Origin: Actinostola sp. cb2023
Taxonomy: Eukaryota; Cnidaria; Anthozoa; Actiniaria; Actinostolidae
Direction: 5' to 3'
Assembly (NCBI GenBank): GCA_033675265.1
Contig: JAUJYZ010001117.1
Span: 310,001 to 374,000, forward strand
DNA length: 64,000 nt
Part shown: positions 22,804 to 34,985 of the stretch, piece after piece
Layout: each line of letters opens with the position of its first letter
How positions within the stretch are numbered: position 1 is the stretch's first letter
Program-made: the position numbers and the translations under genes
Notes under the pieces: model-generated
What the model saw: only the letters and a program-made list of their open reading frames with translations
Database searches by the model: none
What the model was told of the DNA's origin: nothing

Positions 22804-24060
22804 TCTCTGAATTATTACTCGTGCCCAGGCCGTAGGCCGCACGAGTTATAAAATCCAACGCGTATTTTTTTTTTTTTTTTTTTTTTTTTCAATGTCAGAA
22901 AATCGCAAAGTTGTGCAATATCCGGTCACATGCTATCGAGACCCAAATATAAATAGGGGAGAGGGTTGGGGATCAGAGAAGGGGGAGGGCAAGGGGAGAA
23001 GGTTTGCAACGCCTAGTACCGAGGCCTAGTATCTACATGTAAATGTATTGGAACTATTTATATACAAACATTTATCTTTCTCGTAATCGATGTGGGACTT
23101 TGGCAAATCCAAAACATGATATTGTCACGTCAAAGCTGGTGTGTCTATTAGGAAGGGAATTTTGTACTACTGAATTGTCTCGCACAATCGCAATGTTAAA
23201 GAGTGGCGAAATTAAATGTGTTGGCCCAATGAAGGCTGACCCATCATCGAATAAATACAACTCAAAACCTCAAGAAAACTACACAGGGGACTTCAACAAC
23301 TATTATTCTTTATTTCTAGTATTCTAGAAACAAACAAACTCATACACAAAACTATAAAATGACCTGAACCAAAATTTTCGAATCGCTCAAAACCACTCAA
23401 AACCAGAATTTCTTGCTCAAATTTCTACACCAATTTGTTCTTTAATTTTCAGACTACTGTTGTGAAGACATTTTTGAGAATCTCATACCCTTTGAAGGCT
23501 TTATCAGAGCTCATTCCCGACCCAAAACGAAAATCCAAAGACGTCACGATCCACTGATTTCTACGCTTGGGCTACCTGAAACCACAGGAAGCCCAATTAT
23601 ACAACTGACACACACGAACATTCAGTGAAAATCCTTATCGTCCAAGAATATAAGCACACGAATAGCTGGACGTCTATGTGTTCTACTAGAAAGGAAACCA
23701 CAAGCTTATATTTATGGTATTTTATATTTCGAAGTCTAAATGAAAAATCGACCGACAACAACACTATCAATCATTGAACTTTACTCGTTGAATACATTTT
23801 TATATACTAAGATAATGGTCTGATCTCTTGATTTTACTTTTAAAATGTTCAAATATTTTCACTCTAACAGCGAAATATAAAACATACGGCATTGATCACG
23901 AAAGATAACTACATGTGCTGGTTCCAGGTAGAAAAGGGAAGCTTTAAAGCAAAAATCAAACTCGTATCCACACTACCACAGGGATCCCAATGAAGCATGT
24001 CAGTACAGGTAGCTCATTCTCAACAGGGCACGAGTGTACATTGCCCATAGCAATGTCTAG
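22804..24060 (+). mobile_element. Helitron-like non-autonomous element
   Basis: The 3' end has the classic form: stem ACATTGC, loop CCATA, stem GCAATGT, then CTAG followed by T (24038-24061). Near the 5' end, CTCGTGCCC is complemented by GGGCACGAG just before the 3' hairpin (about 24027-24035), like Helitron2 ends. The exact 5' base is uncertain (TC near 22804). No Rep/helicase is encoded. Inside are a T tract (about 22866-22889), an unrecognised open frame at 23043-23327, and two facing CACAGG-type ends at about 23566-23610. Confidence 0.55.
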
Positions 24061-24321
24061 TTTTTTAAGCTCAGCGTTGTCGGTCTTTTTACAAATACCT
24101 TCGGCCGATAGTGAGCCGTAGTCCCTTGACACTTTCGATACGCTTCAATACTTTTAGCAACTTGATAAATCTCAATCAGTCCCGTCACTTCTTACAACGG
24201 CTGCATCGCGTGTACTCATCTTTCTGACTCTACAATGTATGCCGTTGCGAAGCTTAACAAACAACACGAGCAAACTTGGGTCAATCTACAAAAACGTAAA
24301 ATGAGTCATTGCCAGAACCAA
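24061..24321. other. No gene recognised
   Basis: Ordinary sequence between the Helitron-like 3' end and the left arm of the large palindrome. Confidence 0.4.
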
Positions 24322-25955
24322 CTAAAAAGGAATGTGGTACTCAGTGCAACCAGTCAGTTGTTCAATTTGCCCCTCACCTTATAAATTTGTTTACCAATTA
24401 CCAATACTTTTGTTGTCATAAAGATGATTTTCTAAAGAAGGTGCAACATCAATGCCCGCCTATTGTTTTACTGAACAAACTTTCAATTGGCAAAACTTGT
24501 AATTGGCGGGATCCTTAACTATGGATCAACCGCGGTGGCAGTGAATATTATATCTTACACTTATTATAATTCGTTGACTGTGGGACCGCGGACCGCGGTG
24601 GCAGTGAATATTATATCTTACACTCTTTATCATTCCTTGACTGTGGGACCGCGGACCGCGGTGGCAGTCAATGTTATATATTACACTCTTTATCATTCGT
24701 TGACTGTGGGACCGCGGACCGCGGTGGCAGTGAATATTATATCTTACACTTATTATAATTCGTTGACTGTGGGACCGCGGACCGCGGTGGCACTGAATAT
24801 TATATCTTACACTTATTATAATTCGTTGACTGTGGGACCGCGGACCGCGGTGGCAGTGAATATTATATCTTACATAGAGAATACCCGTCCACTTTTGAAG
24901 GCACTACCCCCCAAAAATGCGTTCCGTGGTCACGTACTGAATGCAATATAGAAAGCAAACTGTAGCAGTGTGGTACGTAAAAATATGTGGTCCGCGGTCT
25001 GCAGTCTTAATTATACTTAGACGTTAAAGGAAGTGCTACCGCAGTCCGCGGTCCTGTAGTGAGATCGAATTAATTATACTAAGTTCCTAAAGGAAGTGCT
25101 ACCGTAGTCCGCGGTCCTGTAGTGAGATCGAATTAATTATACTAAGTTCCTAAAGGAAGTGCTACCGTAGTCCGCGGTCCTGTAGTGAGATCGAATGAAT
25201 TATAATAAGTGTAAGGTAAAATATCCACTGCCACTGCCACCGCGGTCCGCGGTCCCACAGTCAACGAATTATAAAGAGTGTAAGATATAACATTGACTGC
25301 CACCGCGGTCCGCGGTCCCACAGTCAATGAATGATAAAGAGTGTAAGATATAATATTCACTGCCACCGCGGTCCGCGGTCCCACAGTCAACGAATGGTAA
25401 AGAGTGTAAGATATAATATTCACTGCCACCGCGGTCCGCGGTCCCACAGTCAACGAATTATAATAAGTGTAAGATATAATATTCAGTGCCACCGCGGTCC
25501 GCGGTCCCACAGTCAACGAATTATAATAAGTGTAAGATATAATATTCACTGCCACCGCGGTCCGCGGTCCCACAGTCAACGAATGATAAAGAGTGTAATA
25601 TATAACATTGACTGCCACCGCGGTCCGCGGTCCCACAGTCAAGGAATGATAAAGAGTGTAAGATATAATATTCACTGCCACCGCGGTCCGCGGTCCCACA
25701 GTCAACGAATTATAATAAGTGTAAGATATAATATTCACTGCCACCGCGGTTGATCCATAGTTAAGGATCCCGCCAATTACAAGTTTTGCCAATTGAAGCT
25801 TTGTTCAGTAAAACAATAGGCGGGCATTGATGTTGCACCTTCTTTAGAAAATCATCTTTATGACAACAAAATTGGTAATTGGTAAACAAATTTATAAGGT
25901 GAGGGGCAAATTGAACAACTGACTGGTTGCACTGAGTACCACATTCCTTTTTAAT
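24322..25955. repeat. 1.6-kb palindrome built on CCGCGG minisatellites
   Basis: The left arm runs from about 24322 (ACTAAAAAGGAATGTGG) through ATCCTTAACTATGGATCAAC into about six units with GGACCGCGGACCGCGGTGGC. The right arm repeats all of this in reverse, about nine units then the unique part, to about 25955. The middle (about 24880-25200) holds TAGAGAATACCCGTCCACT and three units of a variant with GCTACCGTAGTCCGCGGTCC and GTAGTGAGATCGAAT. Open frames of 154 and 216 codons on opposite strands are the same repeat read twice and are not genes. Confidence 0.9.
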
Positions 25956-26249
25956 ATCGAGTTAAAACTCGTAAACACAACCGAAAATTTCCCTTGTTTA
26001 ACGTCTTCTTTGTTGATATCTAGATCAGACAGTGAACAAGCAGATATACCACACACCGACAACTCTTTAAGATGTGATGATATTTTAAAAAGCATTCAAC
26101 GGACATATGACGATTATAATCGCCTTAGATCTGTCGTGAAGATACGAAACACTCGGTATTACTTGGAATATCAACGACTTTCCGACTTCCCATACCCGGT
26201 TGGCAGCACAGCGAGTATTTCACGTCTCTTGAGATAACTAATAATTGCT

Positions 26250-26353
26250 TATTCTTGAATTGGTTTTAATTCATCGACGTTTGGAAAGCTCTCTAAAGCG
26301 AAATTTATGGCTTTCCTGAACTCGTAAAATGCCCTCACGTCTTCGTCCGCCAT
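26250..26353 (-). pseudogene. RecQ-like helicase first-exon fragment
   Basis: On the minus strand MADEDVRAFYEFRKAINFAL leads to PNVDELKPIQE and then TAA. This resembles the start of RecQ-like helicase proteins that are abundant in cnidarian genomes, where a KPxQ motif precedes the ATP-binding region (from memory). No donor site follows and no helicase motif I (GKS) is found, so it is an isolated fragment. An in-frame ORF extends upstream to 26482 without resemblance to anything I know. Confidence 0.4.
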
Positions 26354-26487
26354 TTGGACGCTGCTGGTTATTGATTTCAGAAACCGGTTTTGGTGAGACG
26401 AACGGGTTTGCTTATTCTGGCCAATCACAACAGCCTCTTCGCAATTGTCCAATGAAATTACGAGTACAGAATCTGTACTCATGAAAG

Positions 26488-26606
26488 TGAGATTCGTTAT
26501 TCGTTACACCAGAGGCCCGTCCTCCTCTCTCTCTCCCCCAATCCCTCCCGGCCCCCATTCCTCGGCTCCTAGGGCCTCTGGAACCCAGGGTATGGTCGAT
26601 CAGAAA
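26488..26606 (+). repeat. Inverted dispersed segment, copy 2 (partner at 15800-15925)
   Basis: Same GAGATTCGTTATTCG and C/T-rich core as 15800-15925, in the opposite orientation, with an extra AGGGCCTCT-type duplication. It starts just outside the RecQ-like fragment on the opposite strand. Confidence 0.8.
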
Positions 26607-26649
26607 CATAAACCAAATATATACAGAACCAGCTGGTAGAACCGATCAC

Positions 26650-26966
26650 GTTACATACAGCTAATTCAGAAAACCGGCGTTGTCGGCGATCGACTTCAAG
26701 CCTACGCGACTAGACCGCAAAGGAGTATGGGTAAAAATCAATGAGTCTATAAATACACTATCAAAAAGGAAAGTCTCTCACGGAATATGAATCATATCTG
26801 CTTCTGTTTCCTTGTTTTAAAACGCGTAGGCATACATTTACAGATTCACCTGCCATTGTCACCAAATATGAAAAGCATGCAAGTGAATTATCATATCTAC
26901 CCATACTCCCTTTCGGTCTAGTCGCGTAGGCTTGAAGTCGATCGCCGACAACGTTTTCTGAATTAG
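26650..26966. repeat. MITE-like inverted repeat
   Basis: ACAGCTAATTCAGAAAACC and then GTCGGCGATCGACTTCAAGC (26656-26700) are matched in reverse at about 26930-26966, with about 80-bp arms reaching GAGTATGGGT / ACCCATACTC. No coding potential. Confidence 0.8.
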
Positions 26967-27262
26967 CTGTATACACCTATTTCAAAAAACGTTGGCATCT
27001 GAAATCTGAATCTGAAATCTGAATCTGTGACCTAAAAACACTCGTAGCCACACTATTTGCAAACGCAGGTCTTCGCCTAAAGGTCGTGTAGGCATATTCC
27101 AGTAATTACAAGATAGATAATAATAATAATATAATAACTTTATTATTTATATAGCGCTTTCACACCTTATACCCACAATAATAATAAGATTTCAGATTCA
27201 GATTTCAGATTCAGATGCCATTAACGTTCAGATGCCAACGTTTTTTGAAATAGGTGTATACG
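26967..27262. mobile_element. MITE with CACCTATTTCAAAAAACG ends
   Basis: TATACACCTATTTCAAAAAA at the left and its exact reverse at the right bound about 295 bp. ATCTGAA repeats lie just inside each end, and a (TAA)n/TTTATATAGCGC fragment sits in the middle (about 27118-27185). It abuts the preceding inverted repeat. The TA at both borders fits a mariner-type TA duplication. Related to 3088-4018. Confidence 0.75.
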
Positions 27263-27900
27263 GTATATCATTACCTAGTAAGTGATGATAGGTAATTGTT
27301 AACTGATATCATATTGCTTTCTAACAGTCTGAGGCAGGTTATTTGACCTCAGTCGTAATCTCATGACATAGAGGACAACATCGGTTGTGTTCTGAGGGTA
27401 AAACAATTGCTACTTATATTTGTATGGATATATTTATGGCATCAAATAAACTATTGTTTTTGTCATTTATGATTCGCTGAGATTGTGAAATCGTTTTTTA
27501 CAAAGCCGGAAAGCATCAGTGTCCTACCGAGTCACGCAACGAGCGACCAAACACTGTTTTAATCGCACTAAGATATATCCGATATTTAGTTCAAATAGGC
27601 TACATATCAGTTAGATGCCCGACTTCACGCTATAGTAGAGCGTCTAGTTATGTATTTGAAAATTGATTGGTTGCAGTCAGGAACTAGCCGAAACGTCTGT
27701 CAATTAGTCGGGCTTCCTACCCCTGAAAGAGTATTTTCGTGAAAAACGCTCTAATGGCGCTGAAACGCCGTCACAGCATCGAAAGTAGTAAGAACAACAC
27801 ATTAGTGAAAAAAAAGTTTTATTATTTACGAAAAATCTTGAAATACGGAGGGATGTTTAAAGCCACATACATTTACTGTAAATATGCAAATTAAACAACG
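27263..27900. other. No gene recognised
   Basis: AT-rich sequence. CGAAACGTCTG near 27690 matches the tail motif at about 10100. Nothing else is supported. Confidence 0.4.
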
Positions 27901-27904
27901 GTCT

Positions 27905-28090
27905 TCACAGATAATGAGCTTGGGCTCCCTCACTCAGGTTACGGTACAGTTCGTGCCATGCGCTGACCGTGCAGTATCCAAGCATTCCGATTGGTTGAGC
28001 AGTGATTTTGCGCGCTGTGATTGGTTGAATAGATGTCTTCGATTTCATACCATGACGGTGTACGCCGTGCCGTAAGTTTCCCACTCATAC
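27905..28090. repeat. Dispersed element related to 44130-44325
   Basis: Shares, in inverse orientation, blocks such as AAGCATTCCGATTGGTTGAG, TGTGATTGGTTGAATAGATG and CCCACTCAT with the element in the FANCI intron at 44.1-44.3 kb. The repeated ATTGGTTGA (CCAAT-box-like) motifs are striking. It starts with GAGCTTGGGCTCCCT, an end of the CACAGG family. Confidence 0.6.
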
Positions 28091-28253
28091 GAAAACGACT
28101 CTAATGAATTGAAAATAACAACACACAACTCATCGCTCTAAATAATTGATCACGTGCTTATATTGAATTGTTGTTTTTCATCTAAAAATAACACATTGAA
28201 TGCTACGTTGCACATAATTCTAACATGTTTACAACATTTGATGGATATAACAT

Positions 28254-29232
28254 TATATCTATAAGATTATTCCTACAAAGTCTTGTGTTCAATGATTTCA
28301 AAATGATATCTATTAACAATGGTAATTGAAGTGAGTGCAGTGAATGAGTCACCAGGCCCTCTCATATCTATAAGATTATTCCTACAAAGTCTTGTGTTCA
28401 ATGATTTCAAAATGATATCTATTAACAATGGTAATTGAAGTGAGTGCAGTGAATGAGTCACCAGGCCCTCTCATATCTATAAGATTATTCCTACAAAGTC
28501 TTGTGTTCAATGATTTCAAAATGATATCTATTAACAATGGTAATTGAAGTGAGTGCAGTGAATGAGTCACCAGGCCTTCTCATATCTATAAGATTTAATT
28601 CCTACAAAGTCTTGTGTTCAATGATTTCAAAATGATATCTATTAACAATGGTAATTGAAGTGAGTGCAGTGAATGAGTCACCAGGCCCTCTCATATCTAT
28701 AAGATTATTCCTACAAAGTCTTGTGTTCAATGATTTCAAAATGATATCTATTAACAATGGTAATTGAAGTGAGTGCAGTGAATGAGTTACAAGTCACCAG
28801 GCCCTCTCATATCTATAAGTTATTCCTACAAAGTCTTGTGTTCAATGATTTCTAAATGATATCAGTATTAACAATGGTGTGAATTGAAGTGAGTGCAGTG
28901 AATGAGTCACCAGGCCCTCTCATATCTATAAGATTATTCCTACAAAGTCTTGTGTTCTATTCCTACAAAGTCTTGTGTTCAATGATTTCTAAATGATATC
29001 TATTAACAATGGTAATTGAAGTGAGTGCAGTGAATGAGTCACCAGGCCCTCTCATATCTATAAGATTATTCCTACAAAGTCTTGTGTTCAATGATTTCTA
29101 AATGATATCTATTAACAATGGTAATTGAAGTGAGGGCAGTGAATGAGTCACCAGGCCCTCTCATATCTATAAGATTATTCCTACAAAGTCTTGTGTTCAA
29201 TGATTTCAAAATGATATCTATTAACAATGGTA
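28254..29232. repeat. 109-bp satellite, nine units
   Basis: The unit contains ATAAGATTATTCCTACAAAG, GATATCTATTAACAATGGTA and GTGAGTGCAGTGAATGAGTC. Units start near 28261, 28370, 28479, 28588, 28698, 28816, 28928, 29058 and 29168. Small internal duplications occur at about 28790 and 28955. The last unit stops inside TTAACAATGGTAA, where the fold-back array begins. 62-aa frames repeat with the unit and are artefacts. Confidence 0.95.
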
Positions 29233-32200
29233 AATTTTTCTCCTGTTTAAAAGAACTTTTCGAAAAGCAAACAACGCACACGACAGCCTATCGAGATAGC
29301 TTTAAATCGCTGAACAAACAGAATTTTGAAACTTTGCTTATTTGCTGAGAAAACGGCGGATTAAGTCAAAATTTCCAAAATCGACAAAAAACCCGTTTTT
29401 CACGATGTGCCAAAATTTTGCGAAATTTTCAAATTGCTTCGATCTTAACAAAATCCACATCGTTGGAAAGCAATTGAAATTGGCAATTGAAATTGGACGC
29501 CATTATTGCATTCGGTCTATATTTCGAAATTTTAAAATAGTTCACGAGAAATTTAAAATCGACAGAGATGCTAATAATAACAAATGGCGGGGTTCCTGTG
29601 GTATTGTTGGCATGATACAGGGATCCCACCTTGGAGAAAAATAATCGTCTTCGATTTTCTCGCTAACTTGCGGTTTTTCCAGGCACGAGGTTTCAAGATG
29701 CCAAAAAAATGCTAAAACTCGGCCAAATCGCAGCGATTTCAAGTGATACTTAGTCTGCATAACTCCTTTCTTGTTTCTGAAAAGATTTTTCTTGATAAAA
29801 TAACTTTTTAATTTTTTGACTTTTCTGGCCTAAAAACGGAAAAAACGCAAATATCTAAAATCTAAAATATTAGCGAAAAACAACAAACACAATGGGAAAG
29901 GCGTTGAAAAAACAAAGAATGACTTTGAAATTACGCGATTTGGCCGAGTTTTAGCCGAGTTTTTGGACTCTCAAATCTTGAAAAAAGCACAGGGAGCCCA
30001 AATCCATACCATCTCTCTTTGCACGCATTTTTCTCCTGTTTAAAAGCACTTTTCGAAAAGCAAACAACGCACACGACAGCCTATCGAGATAGCTTTAAAT
30101 CGCTGAACAAACAGAATTTTGAAACTTTGCTTATTTGCTGAGAAAAACGGCGGTTAAAGTCAAAATGTCCAAAATCGACAAAAAGACCGTTTTACACGAT
30201 GTGCCAAAATTTTGCGATATTTTTAAATTGCTTCGATCTTAACAAAATACACATCGTTGGAAAGCTTACAGTGATGACTACAATAATCTGCAGTTAGATT
30301 TATAAAAACTTATAATTTGAAGATGTACTAACGGAAAAGGTGTAACGCCTTGGAAAACCACTAAAAAGCACATTTATTTGCCGTTTTTTCCTACTTCTAC
30401 GTATCTGTTTGCAATCAAACTTACGCCATATATAGGTCTATGTAAATGAGTAACGTTGGCGTTGAAATATTTAGAAATAATAAAATAGTTAGCGAGAAAA
30501 TCGAAGTCGATTATTTTTCTCCAAGGTAGGATCCCTGTGTCATGCCCACAATACCACAGGAACCCCGCCATTTGTTATTGTTGTCTGTCAGTATAGTATC
30601 TCTGTCGATTTTCTCTCGTGAACTATTTTAAAATTTCGAAATATTTCAACGCCAAAGATACCTATTGACGTAGGTCTATCTATGGTGTAAGTTTGGTTAC
30701 AAACAGAAACCTAAAAGTAGGGGGGAAAAGGCAAAAAGCGTGATTTTTTCGCGGTTTTTCCAGGCGTTGCTGGTGCATCACACGTTTTCCCTTATAACAT
30801 TTTTCACTTAGCGTTTTATATCAATCTAATTGCTGATTCTTGTAGTCATCACTGTAAGCTTTCCAACGATGTGTATTTTGTTAAGATCGAAGTAATTTGA
30901 AAATATCGCAAAAATTTTGGCACATCGTGAAAAACGGTCTTTTTGTCGATTTTGGACATTTTGACTTTATCCGTCGTTTTCTCAGCAAATAAGCAAAGTT
31001 TCAAATTTATGTTTGTTCAGCGATTTAAAGCTATCCCAATAGAGTATAATGAGCGTTGTTTGCTTTTCGAAAAGTGCTTTTAAACAACAGGAGAAAAATG
31101 CGTGCAAAGAGAGATGGTATGGATTTGGGCTCCCTGTGCTTTTTCGAGGTTTCAAGAGGGCCAAAAAAAATGCTAAAACTCGGCCAAATCGCAGCGATTT
31201 CAAGTGATACTTAGTCTGCATAACTCCTTTCTTGTTTCTGAAAAGATTTTTCTTGATAAAATAACTTTTTAATTTTTTGACTTTTCTGGCCTAAAAACGG
31301 AAAAAACGCAAATATCTAAAATCTAAAATATTAGCGAAAAACAACAAACACAATGGGAAAGGCGTTGAAAAAACAAAGAATGACTTTGAAATTACGCGAT
31401 TTGGCCGAGTTTTAGCCGAGTTTTTGGACTCTCAAATCTTGAAAAAAGCACAGGGAGCCCAAATCCATACCATCTCTCTTTGCACGCATTTTTCTCCTGT
31501 TTAAAAGCACTTTTCGAAAAGCAAACAACGCACACGACAGCCTATCGAGATAGCTTTAAATCGCTGAACAAACAGAATTTTGAAACTTTGCTTATTTGCT
31601 GAGAAAACGGCGGTTAAAGTCAAAATGTCCAAAATCGACAAAAAGACCGTTTTACACGATGTGCCAAAATTTTGCGATATTTTTAAATTGCTTCGATCTT
31701 AACAAAATACACATCGTTGGAAAGCTTACAGTGATGACTACAATAATCTGCAGTTAGATTTATAAAAACTTATAATTTGAAGATGTACTAACGGAAAAGG
31801 TGTAACGCCTTGGAAAACCACTAAAAAGCACATTTATTTGCCGTTTTTTCCTACTTCTACGTATCTGTTTGCAATCAAACTTACGCCATATATAGGTCTA
31901 TGTAAATGAGTAACGTTGGCGTTGAAATATTTAGAAATAATAAAATAGTTAGCGAGAAAATCGAAGTCGATTATTTTTCTCCAAGGTAGGATCCCTGTGT
32001 CATGCCCACAATACCACAGGAACCCCGCCATTTGTTATTGTTGTCTGTCAGTATAGTATCTCTGTCGATTTTCTCGTGAACTATTTTAAAATTTCGAAAT
32101 ATTTCAACGCCAAAGATACCTATTGACGTAGGTCTATCTATGGTGTAAGTTTGGTTACAAACAGAAACCTAAAAGTAGGGGGAAAAGGCAAAAAGCGTGA

Positions 32201-34985
32201 TTTTTTCGCGGTTTTTCCAGGCGTTGCTGGTGCATCACACGTTTTCCCTTATAACATTTTTCACTTAGCGTTTTATATCAATCTAATTGCTGATTCTTGT
32301 AGTCATCACTGTAAGCTTTCCAACGATGTGTATTTTGTTAAGATCGAAGTAATTTGAAAATATCGCAAAATTTTGGCACATCGTGAAAAACGGTCTTTTT
32401 GTCGATTTTGGACATTTTGACTTTATCCGCCGTTTTCTCAGCAAATAAGCAAAGTTTCAAATTTATGTTTGTTCAGCGATTTAAAGCTATCCCAATAGAG
32501 TATAATGAGCGTTGTTTGCTTTTCGAAAAGTGCTTTTAAACAGGAGAAAAATGCGTGCAAAGAGAGATGGTATGGATTTGGGCTCCCTGTGCTTTTTCGA
32601 GGTTTCAAGAGGCCAAAAAAAATGCTAAAACTCGGCCAAATCGCAGCGATTTCAAGTGATACTTAGTCTGCATAACTCCTTTCTTGTTTCTGAAAAGATT
32701 TTTCTTGATAAAATAACTTTTTAATTTTTTGACTTTTCTGGCCTAAAAACGGAAAAAACGCAAATATCTAAAATCTAAAATATTAGCGAAAAACAACAAA
32801 CACAATGGGAAAGGCGTTGAAAAAACAAAGAATGACTTTGAAATTACGCGATTTGGCCGAGTTTTAGCCGAGTTTTTGGACTCTCAAATCTTGAAAAAAG
32901 CACAGGGAGCCCAAATCCATACCATCTCTCTTTGCACGCATTTTTCTCCTGTTTAAAAGCACTTTTCGAAAAGCAAACAACGCACACGACAGCCTATCGA
33001 GATAGCTTTAAATCGCTGAACAAACAGAATTTTGAAACTTTGCTTATTTGCTGAGAAAACGGCGGTTAAAGTCAAAATGTCCAAAATCGACAAAAAGACC
33101 GTTTTACACGATGTGCCAAAATTTTGCGATATTTTTAAATTGCTTCGATCTTAACAAAATACACATCGTTGGAAAGCTTACAGTGATGACTACAATAATC
33201 TGCAGTTAGATTTATAAAAAACTTATAATTTGAAGATGTACTAACGGAAAAGGTGTAACGCCTTGGAAAACCACTAAAAAGCACATTTATTTGCCGTTTT
33301 TTCCTACTTCTACGTATCTGTTTGCAATCAAACTTACGCCATATATAGGTCTATGTAAATGAGTAACGTTGGCGTTGAAATATTTAGAAATAATAAAATA
33401 GTTAGCGAGAAAATCGAAGTCGATTATTTTTCTCCAAGGTAGGATCCCTGTGTCATGCCCACAATACCACAGGAACCCCGCCATTTGTTATTGTTGTCTG
33501 TCAGTATAGTATCTCTGTCGATTTTCTCGTGAACTATTTTAAAATTTCGAAATATTTCAACGCCAAAGATACCTATTGACGTAGGTCTATCTATGGTGTA
33601 AGTTTGGTTACAAACAGAAACCTAAAAGTAGGGGGAAAAGGCAAAAAGCGTGATTTTTTTCGCGGTTTTTCCAGGCGTTGCTGGTGCATCACACGTTTTC
33701 CCTTATAACATTTTTCACTTAGCGTTTTATATCAATCTAATTGCTGATTCTTGTAGTCATCACTGTAAGCTTTCCAACGATGTGTATTTTGTTAAGATCG
33801 AAGTAATTTGAAAATATCGCAAAATTTTGGCACATCGTGAAAAACGGTCTTTTTGTCGATTTTGGACATTTTGACTTTATCCGCCGTTTTCTCAGCAAAT
33901 AAGCAAAGTTCAAATTTATGTTTGTTCAGCGATTTAAAGCTATCCCAATAGAGTATAATGAGCGTTGTTTGCTTTTCGAAAAGTGCTTTTAAACAGGAGA
34001 AAAATGCGTGCAAAGAGAGATGGTATGGATTTGGGCTCCCTGTGCTTTTTCGAGGTTTCAAGAGGCCAAAAAAAAATGCTAAAACTCGGCCAAATCGCAG
34101 CGATTTCAAGTGATACTTAGTCTGCATAACTCCTTTCTTGTTTCTGAAAAGATTTTTCTTGATAAAATAACTTTTTAATTTTTTGACTTTTCTGGCCTAA
34201 AAACGGAAAAAACGCAAATATCTAAAATCTAAAATATTAGCGAAAAACAACAAACACAATGGGAAAGGCGTTGAAAAAAACAAAGAATGACTTTGAAATT
34301 ACGCGATTTGGCCGAGTTTTAGCCGAGTTTTTGGACTCTCAAATCTTGAAAAAAGCACAGGGAGCCCAAATCCATACCATCTCTCTTTGCACGCATTTTT
34401 CTCCTGTTTAAAAGCACTTTTCGAAAAGCAAACAACGCACACGACAGCCTATCGAGATAGCTTTAAATCGCTGAACAAACAGAATTTTGAAACTTTGCTT
34501 ATTTGCTGAGAAAACGGCGGTTAAAGTCAAAATGTCCAAAATCGACAAAAAGACCGTTTTTCACGTGCGAAATTTTCAAATTGCTTCGATCTAACAAAAT
34601 ACACATCGTTGGAAAGCTTACAGTGATGACTACAAGAATCAATTAGATTGATATAAAATGCTAAGTGAAAAATGTTATAAGGGAAAACGTGTGATGCACC
34701 AGCAACGCCTGGAAAAACCGCAAAAAAAAATCGCGCTTTTTGCCTTTCCCCCCTACTTTTAGGTTTCTGTTGGTAACCAAACTTACACCATAGATAGACT
34801 TACGTCAATAGGTATCTTTGGCGTTGAAATATTTCGAAATTTTAAAATAGTTCACGAGAAAATCGACAGAGATACTATACTGACAGACAACAATAACAAA
34901 TGGCGGGGTTCCTGTGGTATTGTGGGCATGACACAGGGATCCCACCTTGGAGAAAAATAATCGTCTTCGCTAACTATTTTAATAT
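29233..34985. repeat. Tandem array of about 1.45-kb palindromic units
   Basis: Each unit is a fold-back element starting CACAGGGAGCCCAAATCC and ending with the reverse complement: 29988-31138, 31449-32591, 32901-34044, plus a partial fourth from 34356. Spacers of about 310 bp are also imperfect palindromes, with AAACTCGGCCAAATCGC facing GCGATTTGGCCGAGTTT. Units are nearly identical, differing by single-base indels. The central GGATCCCTGTGTCATGCCC and TGGCGGGGTTCCTGTGG modules match 8.7 and 9.7 kb. No transposase is seen; 65-aa open frames recur once per unit and are repeat-borne. Confidence 0.9.

Noticed and set aside
24487..25792. 154- and 216-codon repeat proteins (NSLTVGPRTAVAVN)
   Set aside because: The same minisatellite read from the two arms of a palindrome; no start context or homology.
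30374..33484. Recurrent 65-aa frames as a gene family
   Set aside because: They repeat once per palindromic unit, start in repeat sequence and have no recognisable domain.
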